From CAYURH01 sp964447105 (lineage in GTDB: Bacteria; Patescibacteriota; Saccharimonadia; Saccharimonadales; EFPC-124), in the NCBI GenBank assembly GCA_964447105.1, contig CAYURH010000003.1, positions 1-62,967 on the forward strand: a stretch of DNA of 62,967 bases. The letters are read 5' to 3'. Positions 32,693 through 40,844 of this stretch are shown here, one piece after another (within the stretch, counting starts at the first letter, position 1; each line of letters opens with the position of its first letter). Below the pieces are notes generated by a model that had not been told where the DNA came from, ran no database searches, and worked only from the letters and a program-made list of their open reading frames with translations. The translations under genes were made by a program, and so were the position numbers.

Positions 32693-33712
32693 TTAAATAT
32701 TCCCGTGATCGACTTGCTCTTTAATCCAAGGTATGACTTCGTCGAGCATGTCGTCGAGCGAGGTTGACGCCTCGTAGTCTAATACGTCTTTGGCTTTGGT
32801 TGTGTCTGGTACGCGCTTTTGCACATCGTGCTCATATGGTTTGTCAGAAACATATTTGAACGGTTTGTCACCATTGAGCTTTTTCCAGATCTTTTCGGCC
32901 AGTTCAAGAACCGTGGTTGACTGTGGGGTTGAAATATTAAAGTCGTTGTTTAGCGCCTTCTCATGTTCAATGCACACCCGAATGCCCTTTGCCAAATCAC
33001 CACCGTAAGTGTAGTGTCTCACTTGATTACCTTCGCCCAGAATGTGCAACGGGTCTTGGCCTTTCACAATTTTCTGTACCAAATCTGGCACTACATGACT
33101 CATAGCAAGTTTTACATTGCCCGAATATATTTCTTTGTCGCTCAGCGCACGCTTTTCGCCGATACCCACACAGTTGAATGGGCGAACAATAGTGTAGGGT
33201 AGCTGAAATTGTTCCCATCCACCCCGGGCAAAGTATTCGCAAGCGAGCTTTTGGAACCCGTAGGTCGATATTGGTGGTGGCGATGTTTTAACCGCTTCTT
33301 CCGGAGTTGGAAACTGGGTGGTCGACTCAAACACCATCGAGCTAGACATCACCACGATCTTCTTTAAATGCTTGTTCTTGTGCGCCCAGATTGCCGCATC
33401 AAAGGCCGCGGCGGTAATGCGCTCATTCTCGGCCAATAGGTCATAGGCGAATTCGTGGAAGTAACTAATACCACCGATCATCGCCGCGCCAGACACAATT
33501 ATATCGGCATCCTCGGCCGCTTCTTTCATGAGCTTTACGTCTTTGGCATCACCTTCGATGAACGTGTATTTGGAATGGTTGTCGTAGCTTTTTTCGACTT
33601 TGCCGTATTTGGAATAGTTGTCTATACCAATAACTTCATGTCCAGCCTGCAACAATTCGTCGACAGTATAGCCAGCAATGAACCCAGCCGCTCCGGTAAA
33701 TAAAATTTTCAT
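32693..33712 (-). CDS. NAD-dependent sugar epimerase/dehydratase (extended SDR)
   Basis: The 339-residue protein starts MKILFTGAAGFIAGYTVDEL with the G-x2-G-x2-G NAD-binding motif, has a Ser-rich strand VVMSSSMVFE, a catalytic Tyr-x3-Lys in STYGFQKLACEY, and RPFNCVG. It belongs to the GalE/UDP-glucuronate epimerase-like group. AGGAGG lies 11 nt before ATG 33712, which overlaps the stop of the dehydrogenase gene (TAATG). Coupling to a nucleotide-sugar dehydrogenase suggests it acts on a UDP-uronic acid; exact specificity is open. Confidence 0.92.
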   Translation of the reverse strand: MKILFTGAAGFIAGYTVDELLQAGHEVIGIDNYSKYGKVEKSYDNHSKYTFIEGDAKDVKLMKEAAEDADIIVSGAAMIGGISYFHEFAYDLLAENERITAAAFDAAIWAHKNKHLKKIVVMSSSMVFESTTQFPTPEEAVKTSPPPISTYGFQKLACEYFARGGWEQFQLPYTIVRPFNCVGIGEKRALSDKEIYSGNVKLAMSHVVPDLVQKIVKGQDPLHILGEGNQVRHYTYGGDLAKGIRVCIEHEKALNNDFNISTPQSTTVLELAEKIWKKLNGDKPFKYVSDKPYEHDVQKRVPDTTKAKDVLDYEASTSLDDMLDEVIPWIKEQVDHGNI

Positions 33713-34899
33713 TAAATCAGACCTCCTTTTCCGTAATAATTCCATATGTCAACAACTTCTTTGCCGCTCCAATCCTCGGTAGCGTAATCCTTATGCGGTG
33801 CGGCCAGTACAATTATATCGGCTTCCTTGCGAATCTTCTCTAGACTGACAAAGCGCGCGTCCTTAATGTACGGATCGTGGCAGAACACTTCTTCAGCTTC
33901 TATCTCGAGTCGCTTCCTTAGTTTGTACGACAGGCTCTCACGCGAATCGTCGTTGTTGGCCTTAAACGCCATGCCCAGCAGACCAATCTTCATGTGCGAC
34001 AAGTCGTATTTCTTTTTCATGGCCTCGACAACGAAACTAGGTAAGCCTTCGTTGATCAACATCGCTGAATGTCCTAAAAAGAAGTTGCTGTCAGCAAAGG
34101 CCGATAACTGCATAGTGTCCTTAAACAGGCATGGACCAGCTGCTAAGCCAGCCGTGGCAAAGGCCTTAAGGCGGGGATAGTCTTCGGTCATGGCCTTGTG
34201 GATGTTATAAAAATCCAGCCCATGATCATTCGCGATCATATAGAACTGGTTGGATATAGCAAAGTTAATATAGCGCCAGGTATTGGTAAATAGCTTAGCT
34301 AGTTCAGCCTCCATGGGCTGAACCACGATTATTTTTTTGGTCAACACGCGAAATAGATCGCCGGCACGTTCGCTCGCCTCCGGTGTACAGCCCGCTACGA
34401 TCTGGGGCAACTCGTAAAGCTCAGTCAGAGCATGACCTTCCACAATACGTTCAGGGCAAAAGGCAATTAACAGCTTCTTGCCACGGCGGCTCAAATAATC
34501 CTGTACTTTGCTAGTAACACCCGGAAACAACGTGCTGCGCATAATCAACAGTTGATCATCGTGCAAGTATTCTTCAACTTCTTTTATAGCCTTGATGATG
34601 TCATGGACACGCGGGTTAAGATGTTCGTCGACCGGTGTACCAATCACCATAACCACAGCTTTGGATTTCTTTATAACCGAGGGCAGGTTAGTAGCTGTCA
34701 GCGTTTTGTTTTTTACAACCCTTTTCAGCACCGGCGCGCCATTGTTTTCCATAAACGGCAGCTGCCCGCTGTTGATAGTATCTATACTTTTTTGATTTAT
34801 ATCATATAAGGCAACTTTTTTACCTTGATCTGCAAGAGCCATACCAAAAGGTAGGCCGACATGTCCGCAACCGCCAATAATACAAACGTCGTATTCCAC
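33712..34899 (-). CDS. UDP-glucose/ManNAc 6-dehydrogenase family protein
   Basis: The 395-residue protein has an N-terminal Rossmann motif CIIGGCGHVGLPFG (5-18), the catalytic Cys region AAGPCLFKDTMQL, and a C-terminal UDP-binding domain with GLLGMAFKANNDDSRESLS. It oxidises a UDP-sugar to the uronate using NAD twice. The GTG at 34899 follows GAGGG; a TATAAT box (34933-34938) upstream gives a leader of about 27 nt. It leads the operon with the epimerase and a GT2 gene. Confidence 0.92.
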   Translation of the reverse strand: MEYDVCIIGGCGHVGLPFGMALADQGKKVALYDINQKSIDTINSGQLPFMENNGAPVLKRVVKNKTLTATNLPSVIKKSKAVVMVIGTPVDEHLNPRVHDIIKAIKEVEEYLHDDQLLIMRSTLFPGVTSKVQDYLSRRGKKLLIAFCPERIVEGHALTELYELPQIVAGCTPEASERAGDLFRVLTKKIIVVQPMEAELAKLFTNTWRYINFAISNQFYMIANDHGLDFYNIHKAMTEDYPRLKAFATAGLAAGPCLFKDTMQLSAFADSNFFLGHSAMLINEGLPSFVVEAMKKKYDLSHMKIGLLGMAFKANNDDSRESLSYKLRKRLEIEAEEVFCHDPYIKDARFVSLEKIRKEADIIVLAAPHKDYATEDWSGKEVVDIWNYYGKGGLI

Positions 34900-35071
34900 G
34901 AAAAAATACCCTCTTTTATAGTCCGTGCTTGCATTATAGCAAAAATGAATCACACTTCTACACACCACATAAATCCAAGCAATCCGTTAACTTACGTCAT
35001 GTGAAGGTGGTGGTGCGAAACGTGTGTGTAGTAGACTATGTTTATACTGTGGTTAACCTAGAGGAGGGTCA
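34900..35071. other. divergent intergenic region
   Basis: Holds the -10 box of the dehydrogenase operon (TATAAT on the minus strand, 34933-34938) and, on the plus strand, TATACT (about 35043-35048) plus GAGGAGGG for the methyltransferase gene. No gene seen. Confidence 0.5.
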
Positions 35072-35761
35072 GTGAAAGACTACGTATTATCCATATATGC
35101 CGACCGGTTTGACAAGAGCGTGCAAAAAAGAAATGTCATGTGGCGGGTTTTGTGTCACGATTATTTTCAGCGATTTATCAAATCAACGGATACTGTACTT
35201 GACCTAGCTGCCGGATATTGCGAATTTATAAACAATATCGCCTGCGGTAAAAAGATAGCCGTCGATTTAAACGAAAAAACCAAGACCATGGCCAACAGCG
35301 ATGTTGAAGTGTATCAAGCGCTCAGCACAGCCATGCCCAAAAAACTAACCGGCAAAGTTGATGTTGTGTTCACCAGCAATTTCTTTGAACACCTAGACAG
35401 CAAGACCGAGCTGATAGACACTCTAAAAGAAGTGCACCGTGTGCTCAAACCAAACGGCAAGCTTATGATCTTGCAGCCAAATATCCGCTTGGTTGGCAAC
35501 CGATACTGGGACTATGTGGACCACACCTTGCCACTCACCGAAAAGAGCCTGCTCGAAGCCTTGCTACTTACCGATTTTGAGGTGTCATACATGAAAGTGC
35601 GTTTTTTGCCCTACACCGCCAATTCGCGCGTGCCCGCCCACCCCTCGCTTATTCGACTCTACCTAAAGTCGCCTATTGCCCAATTCTTTATGGGCAAACA
35701 AACATTCGTGATCGCTCGCATAAAGAAGCGCGGTGGCAAGCTAGAGACTATTTTGGTGTAA
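35072..35761 (+). CDS. class I SAM-dependent methyltransferase
   Basis: The 229-residue protein has the SAM-binding motif I VLDLAAGYCEFINNI (about 42-56), DVVFTSNFFEHLDSK (motif IV region), and VLKPNGKLMILQPN (motif VI). It begins at GTG 35072 with GAGGAGGG 5 nt upstream. Embedded between glycan genes, it may methylate a sugar or lipid intermediate. The C-terminus is basic (KKRGGKLE). Convergent end overlaps the following minus gene by 14 bp. Confidence 0.9.
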   Translation: MKDYVLSIYADRFDKSVQKRNVMWRVLCHDYFQRFIKSTDTVLDLAAGYCEFINNIACGKKIAVDLNEKTKTMANSDVEVYQALSTAMPKKLTGKVDVVFTSNFFEHLDSKTELIDTLKEVHRVLKPNGKLMILQPNIRLVGNRYWDYVDHTLPLTEKSLLEALLLTDFEVSYMKVRFLPYTANSRVPAHPSLIRLYLKSPIAQFFMGKQTFVIARIKKRGGKLETILV

Positions 35762-37055
35762 CAATCACCGCTTTCCAGGCCTGGCCGCCCGGATTGACTG
35801 GTATTTCAAATTTAGTACCTGGCGGCAATTGCCTGAACTGCTTCATGTAGTCTTGGTAATGGAAGTCTTTGTAAGGTTGATGTACAAAATCGTTTGGCAC
35901 ACCGATAGCGAACGCCAGTGCCAACACACCAAAAGCCACGAACCGTAGCCACAACCAAAAACGTTTGCTCAGCAGAACCCAACCCAAGGATATAAACACC
36001 GCCAAGTGGAACAACAAATAGTATCTGCCGCCAAAACCAACCGTGGTAAAAAAGTACCACCAGGTCGATCCGGGGGGGGTGCCAAGGTTAGTTGTGAGCG
36101 CCGTCAAAAAAATAATTGATGAAAAATATATAAAGTAGCGCATGACATAATTAGATTTCACAAAAACCAGTGTCAACAGTTGCGCACCCAAAACCGCGAT
36201 AATTGGCGCAATCCATGGCTTACTAAAAAAGAATCCGAGCGACCACATACCAAACAGACCAGAGGCAAATGCTTGGCCACCAACAATCTGCAAAAAAGTG
36301 GTAACACTATAACCGATATCGGAGTGCTCGGACCGCCGAGTTAGCAGTATGACCGCGACCTGTACCACTGCGCCAAACAGCACTATGTAGTACACTCGCT
36401 TCATCTTCTTGGTCCGCCAGGCTTCGAGAGCAACCACTGGCACAAGCAAGATTGAAAACGGCCCAGACAAACTGGCAGCAAGCGCAAAAAACCCGTCAAT
36501 CAACCGTACTGACCAGTGCTGCGATTCTTTGATAAATATCAACACAAACAAGAGCAGCGCAAGGTACCACTGCGAGTTAGTTAGGTTGGCGTGGACCTCT
36601 TGCGAATAGGGCAACAGCACATAGATTACAGTTATAAAAATCTTAAGCCTGGTTGGAATAAAATCGACGCGTTTGCTCCATAAATAGACCGGCAACAGCG
36701 CCTGCACGAACAACGCGGCCAGATTAAAGAACAAAGGGCTCAGCTCAAGCGGCACCACAAACGATAACATGGCCACAAAACGCTGGAAAAAGGTTAAATA
36801 GCCAGCGTATGGATCAATAAGGGTGGCTGGACTAAAATTATTCAAAACTGCCCGTTGAAACCACTCGGCATCTTCAGCCCAAAACTGCGCATTGAGTATG
36901 GCGTCCGGCCTGCGAAAAAACAACACTACGAGTGTGCCGAAAAAGACGAGTATCTGCACCTTATGCGCGACAATCCAAGGCCAAATACGTTGGTGCCAAC
37001 TTGGCTGTAATGATTGCAAGGACGGCAAATTCTTATATATTTTGCTTTTAGGCAT
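35748..37055 (-). CDS. polytopic membrane protein, GT-C-like
   Basis: The 435-residue protein has 10-11 hydrophobic helices. The first external loop contains FWAEDAEWFQRAVLNN, an acidic pair in the position expected for GT-C glycosyltransferases, and later VHANLTNSQWYLALLLF. A short soluble C-terminal tail follows (about 45 residues). I infer a lipid-sugar-dependent glycosyltransferase but it could be another membrane protein. TATAGA (37063-37068 on the minus strand) lies 7 nt before the ATG, so leaderless; it is divergent from the next gene with only 21 bp between start codons. Confidence 0.82.
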   Translation of the reverse strand: MPKSKIYKNLPSLQSLQPSWHQRIWPWIVAHKVQILVFFGTLVVLFFRRPDAILNAQFWAEDAEWFQRAVLNNFSPATLIDPYAGYLTFFQRFVAMLSFVVPLELSPLFFNLAALFVQALLPVYLWSKRVDFIPTRLKIFITVIYVLLPYSQEVHANLTNSQWYLALLLFVLIFIKESQHWSVRLIDGFFALAASLSGPFSILLVPVVALEAWRTKKMKRVYYIVLFGAVVQVAVILLTRRSEHSDIGYSVTTFLQIVGGQAFASGLFGMWSLGFFFSKPWIAPIIAVLGAQLLTLVFVKSNYVMRYFIYFSSIIFLTALTTNLGTPPGSTWWYFFTTVGFGGRYYLLFHLAVFISLGWVLLSKRFWLWLRFVAFGVLALAFAIGVPNDFVHQPYKDFHYQDYMKQFRQLPPGTKFEIPVNPGGQAWKAVIVTPK

Positions 37056-37070
37056 AGGATTTTCTATAAT
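37042..37070 (+). promoter_or_regulatory. overlapping divergent leaderless promoters
   Basis: Plus strand: TTGCTT (37042-37047), 17-bp spacer, TATAAT (37065-37070), 6 nt to ATG 37077. Minus strand: TATAGA (37068-37063), 7 nt to ATG 37055. The two -10 boxes share four bases, and the plus-strand -35 lies inside the first codons of the minus gene. Confidence 0.72.
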
Positions 37071-37076
37071 TAAATC

Positions 37077-37628
37077 ATGCTTGCGCTAAATAGAAAAACT
37101 AAAAAATCTAAAAAACGATTACTCCCGTATGCCGTTGCGGTCGTTGTTGTAGTCGTAGGCGGGCTTGCCTTTTTTTATCTTAACAGACTGCAGCCAGCCA
37201 TCAATCAGCCAACGTATAGAGATGTCAATTCCGTAGACTACGGTCCGCCATCTAGCGAAGACAGGAAAGAAACCGAGCAGAAAAAAGCTGACATTTTACA
37301 AAAAGGTTCAGATACACCAGCAGCCACACAGAGCCTGTCGATTGTTATCAACCGGGCAGATCAGGCCAGCAAAGGTCAGCCCCTCAACATTCGGACAACG
37401 GTAACCGGTACAGCATCCGGCACATGCGAGGCCAAGCTGAGCCAGCAAGGTCAGGCCACCATCACGGCCGCGTTCGACATTAAACCAGACGCTACTGCAA
37501 GTACCTGCAACGGCGACATCCCTATGAGCTTGTTTGGCACCGAAGGTGACTGGGATCTGCGAATGCAAGCCACGTCTGGCAACACCACGTCTAATACAAC
37601 TAATCTTACCGTAAAGGTGGGCAAGTAA
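37077..37628 (+). CDS. single-pass membrane-anchored extracellular protein, unknown
   Basis: The 183-residue protein has a very basic N-terminus (NRKTKKSKKR), one membrane helix (about 18-36), an acidic-polar stretch, and a domain (about 82-183) with two Cys that reads like an Ig-type beta sandwich (SLSIVINRADQASKGQPLNI ... TTSNTTNLTVKVGK). I do not recognise a family. It is leaderless, and its stop is directly followed by the next gene's ATG, so the two form an operon of surface proteins. Confidence 0.82.
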   Translation: MLALNRKTKKSKKRLLPYAVAVVVVVVGGLAFFYLNRLQPAINQPTYRDVNSVDYGPPSSEDRKETEQKKADILQKGSDTPAATQSLSIVINRADQASKGQPLNIRTTVTGTASGTCEAKLSQQGQATITAAFDIKPDATASTCNGDIPMSLFGTEGDWDLRMQATSGNTTSNTTNLTVKVGK

Positions 37629-39278
37629 ATGAAAAGGTTTTTTCTCGTACTCATTCTGGGCATCCTGCTCGTACCTAGCTATTCGGTGCGAGCATTGAAT
37701 GGCAGCGGTTTTAACCCGGGCAGGATTATTGACGATGGCATATTTTACAATGCTGGCTCCATGACACCCGAGCAAATACAGCTGTTCTTAAACAGCAAGG
37801 TCCCAGTGTGCGACACCAACGGTAGTAAAGCCTCGGAATTCGGCGGCGGCACACGGGCGCAATATGGCAGCGCCCACGGCCAACCCCCACCTTACACCTG
37901 TGTGAAAGATTATTACGAAAACACTTCTACCAACGAAAACAACCTGCAGGGCAGACCAGTGCCAGCCGGTGCCAAAAGCGCTGCGCAAATCATATTTGAG
38001 TCCGCGCAAAGATACTCGGTGAACCCGCAGGTACTCATCACTATCATTCAGCGTGAGCAAAACCTCATCACCGACGATTGGCCTTTCCCCTCCCCCCAAT
38101 ACGCCAGCGCGGCAGGTTATATGTGTCCTGATACCGGCCCCAATCACAGTGTTCAGTGCCAAGGATATTACGGATTTTATAATCAAGTAGAGTCGGCGGC
38201 TTGGCAAATCCGCCACTACGCTAACGTTCCAAATAACTTTAACTATCTGCCCGGCCGTAATAACAACATTGCATGGAGCCCGCAGCCTTCTTGTGGCACA
38301 AGCAGTGTTTATATCGAAAATCAAGCAACAGCATCTTTATATGATTACGCACCTTATCGCCCTAACCAGGCGGCGCTAAACAACCTATACGGTACCGGCG
38401 ATGCCTGTTCTAGCTATGCTAACCGCAACTTCTGGCGTGTATTCAATGACTGGTTTGGCCCAACTACTTCAGATAGCGACGCCGATGTGTTGAGCTTTGT
38501 GAAGCTTAATCACTCCTCGGGTAATGTAGAGGATGTCGGCTATACCTCGATTAGCTCCTACAGCGTAGGTGGGAGGGGCGGCCTAACCACCTACCCTTCC
38601 GTGCCGGCCGATGGCGCAGTGCGTCCGATACTGTGGCCCAATGGTGACTTGGTATTTATACGTTTGAATCACAGTTCTGGGCACGTAGAAGTAGTGAGTT
38701 ATAGCAAGAACAGCAACTTCAGGCAGATGGCGAACTACCAGCTTGCCAATTACCCGTCTGTGGCCACAGACGGATCGGTTATCCCACTATTTAAACCCAA
38801 TGGAGACTTGAGCTTTATACGTTTGAATCATAGTTCAGGGCATATTGAGATAGTAAGCTATAGTGCCGCAAGCGGATTCAAACAAATGAATGACTATAGG
38901 CTCGCCAATTATCCATCTGTTGCAGCCGACGGCGCCGTGAAACCGCTATACTGGCCCAATGGTGACTTGGTATTTATACGTTTGAATCACAGTTCTGGGC
39001 ACGTAGAACTGGTGAGCTACAGCGCTGCAAGCGGATTCCAACAAATGGTTAATTATCGGCTCACCAGCTACCCATCGGTAGCTGCAGATGGGGCGGTAGT
39101 ACCGCTATTCAAACCTAATGGCGATTTAAGCTTCATACGTCTCAATCATAGTTCAGGGCATGTGGAAATCGTTACCTACAGCGCTGCAAGCGGATTCCAA
39201 ACTATGGTCGATTACAAGCTTAGCAACTATCCCTCGGCGCCAATCGACGGCTCAGTTGTACCACTCTACTCGCGCTAA
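37629..39278 (+). CDS. secreted lysozyme-like protein with C-terminal propeller repeats
   Basis: The 549-residue protein has a signal peptide (1-23, cleaved near VRA-LN). The region about 30-280 has a transglycosylase-like fold: SAQRYSVNPQVLITIIQREQ with Glu143 as candidate catalytic acid, several Cys residues and the YDYAPYRPNQAALNNLYGTG block seen in actinobacterial secreted proteins. Five repeats of about 53 residues follow (FIRLNHSSGHVEVVSYS...NYPSVAADGAVxPLxxPNGDLS), probably propeller blades or a lectin-like array. It may cleave or bind the wall of a partner cell. It follows directly after the anchored protein gene and ends at a clear terminator. Confidence 0.85.
   Translation: MKRFFLVLILGILLVPSYSVRALNGSGFNPGRIIDDGIFYNAGSMTPEQIQLFLNSKVPVCDTNGSKASEFGGGTRAQYGSAHGQPPPYTCVKDYYENTSTNENNLQGRPVPAGAKSAAQIIFESAQRYSVNPQVLITIIQREQNLITDDWPFPSPQYASAAGYMCPDTGPNHSVQCQGYYGFYNQVESAAWQIRHYANVPNNFNYLPGRNNNIAWSPQPSCGTSSVYIENQATASLYDYAPYRPNQAALNNLYGTGDACSSYANRNFWRVFNDWFGPTTSDSDADVLSFVKLNHSSGNVEDVGYTSISSYSVGGRGGLTTYPSVPADGAVRPILWPNGDLVFIRLNHSSGHVEVVSYSKNSNFRQMANYQLANYPSVATDGSVIPLFKPNGDLSFIRLNHSSGHIEIVSYSAASGFKQMNDYRLANYPSVAADGAVKPLYWPNGDLVFIRLNHSSGHVELVSYSAASGFQQMVNYRLTSYPSVAADGAVVPLFKPNGDLSFIRLNHSSGHVEIVTYSAASGFQTMVDYKLSNYPSAPIDGSVVPLYSR
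38634..39008 (+). repeat. 318-bp higher-order tandem duplication
   Basis: A 57-bp sequence occurs exactly twice, at 38634-38690 and 38952-39008, 318 bp apart, which is two 53-codon repeats. Repeat units 2 and 4 resemble each other, as do 3 and 5, pointing to a duplication of a two-unit block. Confidence 0.85.
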
Positions 39279-39305
39279 ATTGAGCGACGAATGTGATAGC
39301 ATAAT

Positions 39306-39335
39306 AAAAGAGTCGCTGCTTTACAGAACTCTTTT
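39306..39335 (+). terminator. intrinsic terminator after the lysozyme-like gene
   Basis: AAAAGAGT and ACTCTTTT arms around a 14-nt loop, ending in TTTTT, 28 nt after the stop codon. Confidence 0.75.
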
Positions 39336-39362
39336 TACAGAACTAAATACCTAAAAGGTCCT

Positions 39363-40088
39363 ATGGCGCAAACTAAAAAGCTGTCAATCATCATACCCTG
39401 CTACAACGAGAAGGCGACCATCAAAAGAATTATCGCCGAGGTCATGGCAGTCGACTTGGGCACGACCAAAAAGGAAGTGGTGATTGTTGACGACGGGTCA
39501 AAAGACGGCACGCGTCAGATTCTCAAGCATCTTTCCAAAGAACACCCCGAGATCTTGCTACACTTCAATAAAGTAAACCAGGGCAAGGGCGCGTCGCTTC
39601 GGCGAGGCATACTCAAATCGACCGGTGATGTAGTAATTGTGCAAGACGCGGACCTCGAGTATGACCCGCAGGAATACACACGCCTACTCTACCCAATTGA
39701 GCGCGGGCACGCCGATGTTGTGTATGGATCGCGCTTTGTGGGTGGCCAACCGCACCGCATTATTTACTACCGTAATCAACTTGCCAACAAATTTTTGACT
39801 GGCTTGTCCAACCTGTTTACTGGCCTCAACCTCACGGACATGGAAACATGCTACAAAATGCTACGCGGAGAGCTAGCGCGCGAACTTGCCAAAGACCTAA
39901 AGGCTAAACGTTTTGGCTTCGAGCCAGAAATCACCGCCCGGGTTGCGAAAAGCAAAGCTCGTGTCTACGAAGTTGGCATATCCTACTATGGCCGCAGTCG
40001 CGAGGAAGGCAAAAAAATCAGCACCAAAGACGGTTTGAAAGCCATCTGGGAAATAATCTATTTTAACTTGACCGTGCCCAGGAAATAG
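39363..40088 (+). CDS. GT2 family glycosyltransferase (DPM1-like)
   Basis: The 241-residue protein has KLSIIIPCYNEKATIKRI at its start, VVIVDDGSKDGTR (about 39-51), and VQDADLEYDPQEYTRLL (about 94-110), followed by FEPEITARVAKS. These are the motifs of polyprenyl-phosphate hexose synthases; no C-terminal TM helices are present. AAAGG lies 6-7 nt before the ATG. It probably supplies a lipid-phosphate sugar to the neighbouring GT-C-like proteins. Confidence 0.93.
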   Translation: MAQTKKLSIIIPCYNEKATIKRIIAEVMAVDLGTTKKEVVIVDDGSKDGTRQILKHLSKEHPEILLHFNKVNQGKGASLRRGILKSTGDVVIVQDADLEYDPQEYTRLLYPIERGHADVVYGSRFVGGQPHRIIYYRNQLANKFLTGLSNLFTGLNLTDMETCYKMLRGELARELAKDLKAKRFGFEPEITARVAKSKARVYEVGISYYGRSREEGKKISTKDGLKAIWEIIYFNLTVPRK

Positions 40089-40817
40089 CTATTTTTTTCG
40101 CGCAACAACTAGCACGTTCTTGCCAATCGGTGGCTGCAGCGCGCCCTCGAGCAGGCGAATAGTGGGTACAAAGAACCTATCGTACGCGCTAACCAGCCCA
40201 GGCTCCATGGTGGTCGAGCCCATCATGGTATACTTAAGCCACCAAGGTAACACGCCGAACATGTCCATATAGCGACTGGTTATAATCTCGAAGCCAGCTT
40301 TGTGGAGTTTTTGTTCAAGCTCCGTTTTGGTGTAGCGACGATAATGACCGATTTTGCGATCGAAGTTACTCATAAGTCCACCTATGGCAGGCACAAAGAT
40401 AAATACATGACCGCCGGAGTCTAGCATATCAGCGACAATCTTTAGTTCGGCGTTGTCGTCAGGTACATGCTCGAGCACGTTTATATAAAATACGGAATCA
40501 GGTTTTTGTTTCTTGATCTTGCTAACAGCGTCGCTCAAAAAATCATTCATGGCATATACTGATTTGGCAGTTCGAATTTTCTGTGCGGTCTTTTGCAGCA
40601 AGGGGAACATCTCGGGCGACGGCTCCAACACGGTGAGTGAGTGGGGTTTTAGGCCAGCCAAAACTTTAGAAAACGTGCCGCTACCAGCACCTATTTCGAC
40701 AAAGTTCTTACCTAGGTACGGCGCAAAGTACGACAGCATCCATGCGTAGTAATTGCTGGCGCCGGACATAGTCTCTAAGTCTTTGCCCTCGTAGCTAAGT
40801 TGAGTAGATTTGCTCAT
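40089..40817 (-). CDS. class I SAM-dependent methyltransferase
   Basis: The 242-residue protein has NFVEIGAGSGTFSKVLAGL (motif I, about 33-51), SVFYINVLEHVPDDNAEL (motif IV) and LDSGGHVFIFVPA, with IGHYRRYTKTELEQKL characteristic of sugar/lipid methyltransferases in glycan clusters. ATG 40817 is preceded at 6 nt by TATCTT (40824-40829) and lacks a Shine-Dalgarno. It is convergent and immediately adjacent to the upstream GT2 gene, and divergent from the large membrane protein at 40845, 27 bp away. Confidence 0.9.
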   Translation of the reverse strand: MSKSTQLSYEGKDLETMSGASNYYAWMLSYFAPYLGKNFVEIGAGSGTFSKVLAGLKPHSLTVLEPSPEMFPLLQKTAQKIRTAKSVYAMNDFLSDAVSKIKKQKPDSVFYINVLEHVPDDNAELKIVADMLDSGGHVFIFVPAIGGLMSNFDRKIGHYRRYTKTELEQKLHKAGFEIITSRYMDMFGVLPWWLKYTMMGSTTMEPGLVSAYDRFFVPTIRLLEGALQPPIGKNVLVVARKK

Positions 40818-40838
40818 TACTTTAAGATAACATACCAT
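40810..40838 (+). promoter_or_regulatory. divergent leaderless promoters
   Basis: Plus strand: TTGCTC (40810-40815), 17-bp spacer, TACCAT (40833-40838), 6 nt to ATG 40845. Minus strand: TATCTT (40829-40824), 6 nt to ATG 40817. The -10 boxes are 3 bp apart in a 27-bp intergenic space. Confidence 0.65.
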
Positions 40839-40844
40839 TAAAGT

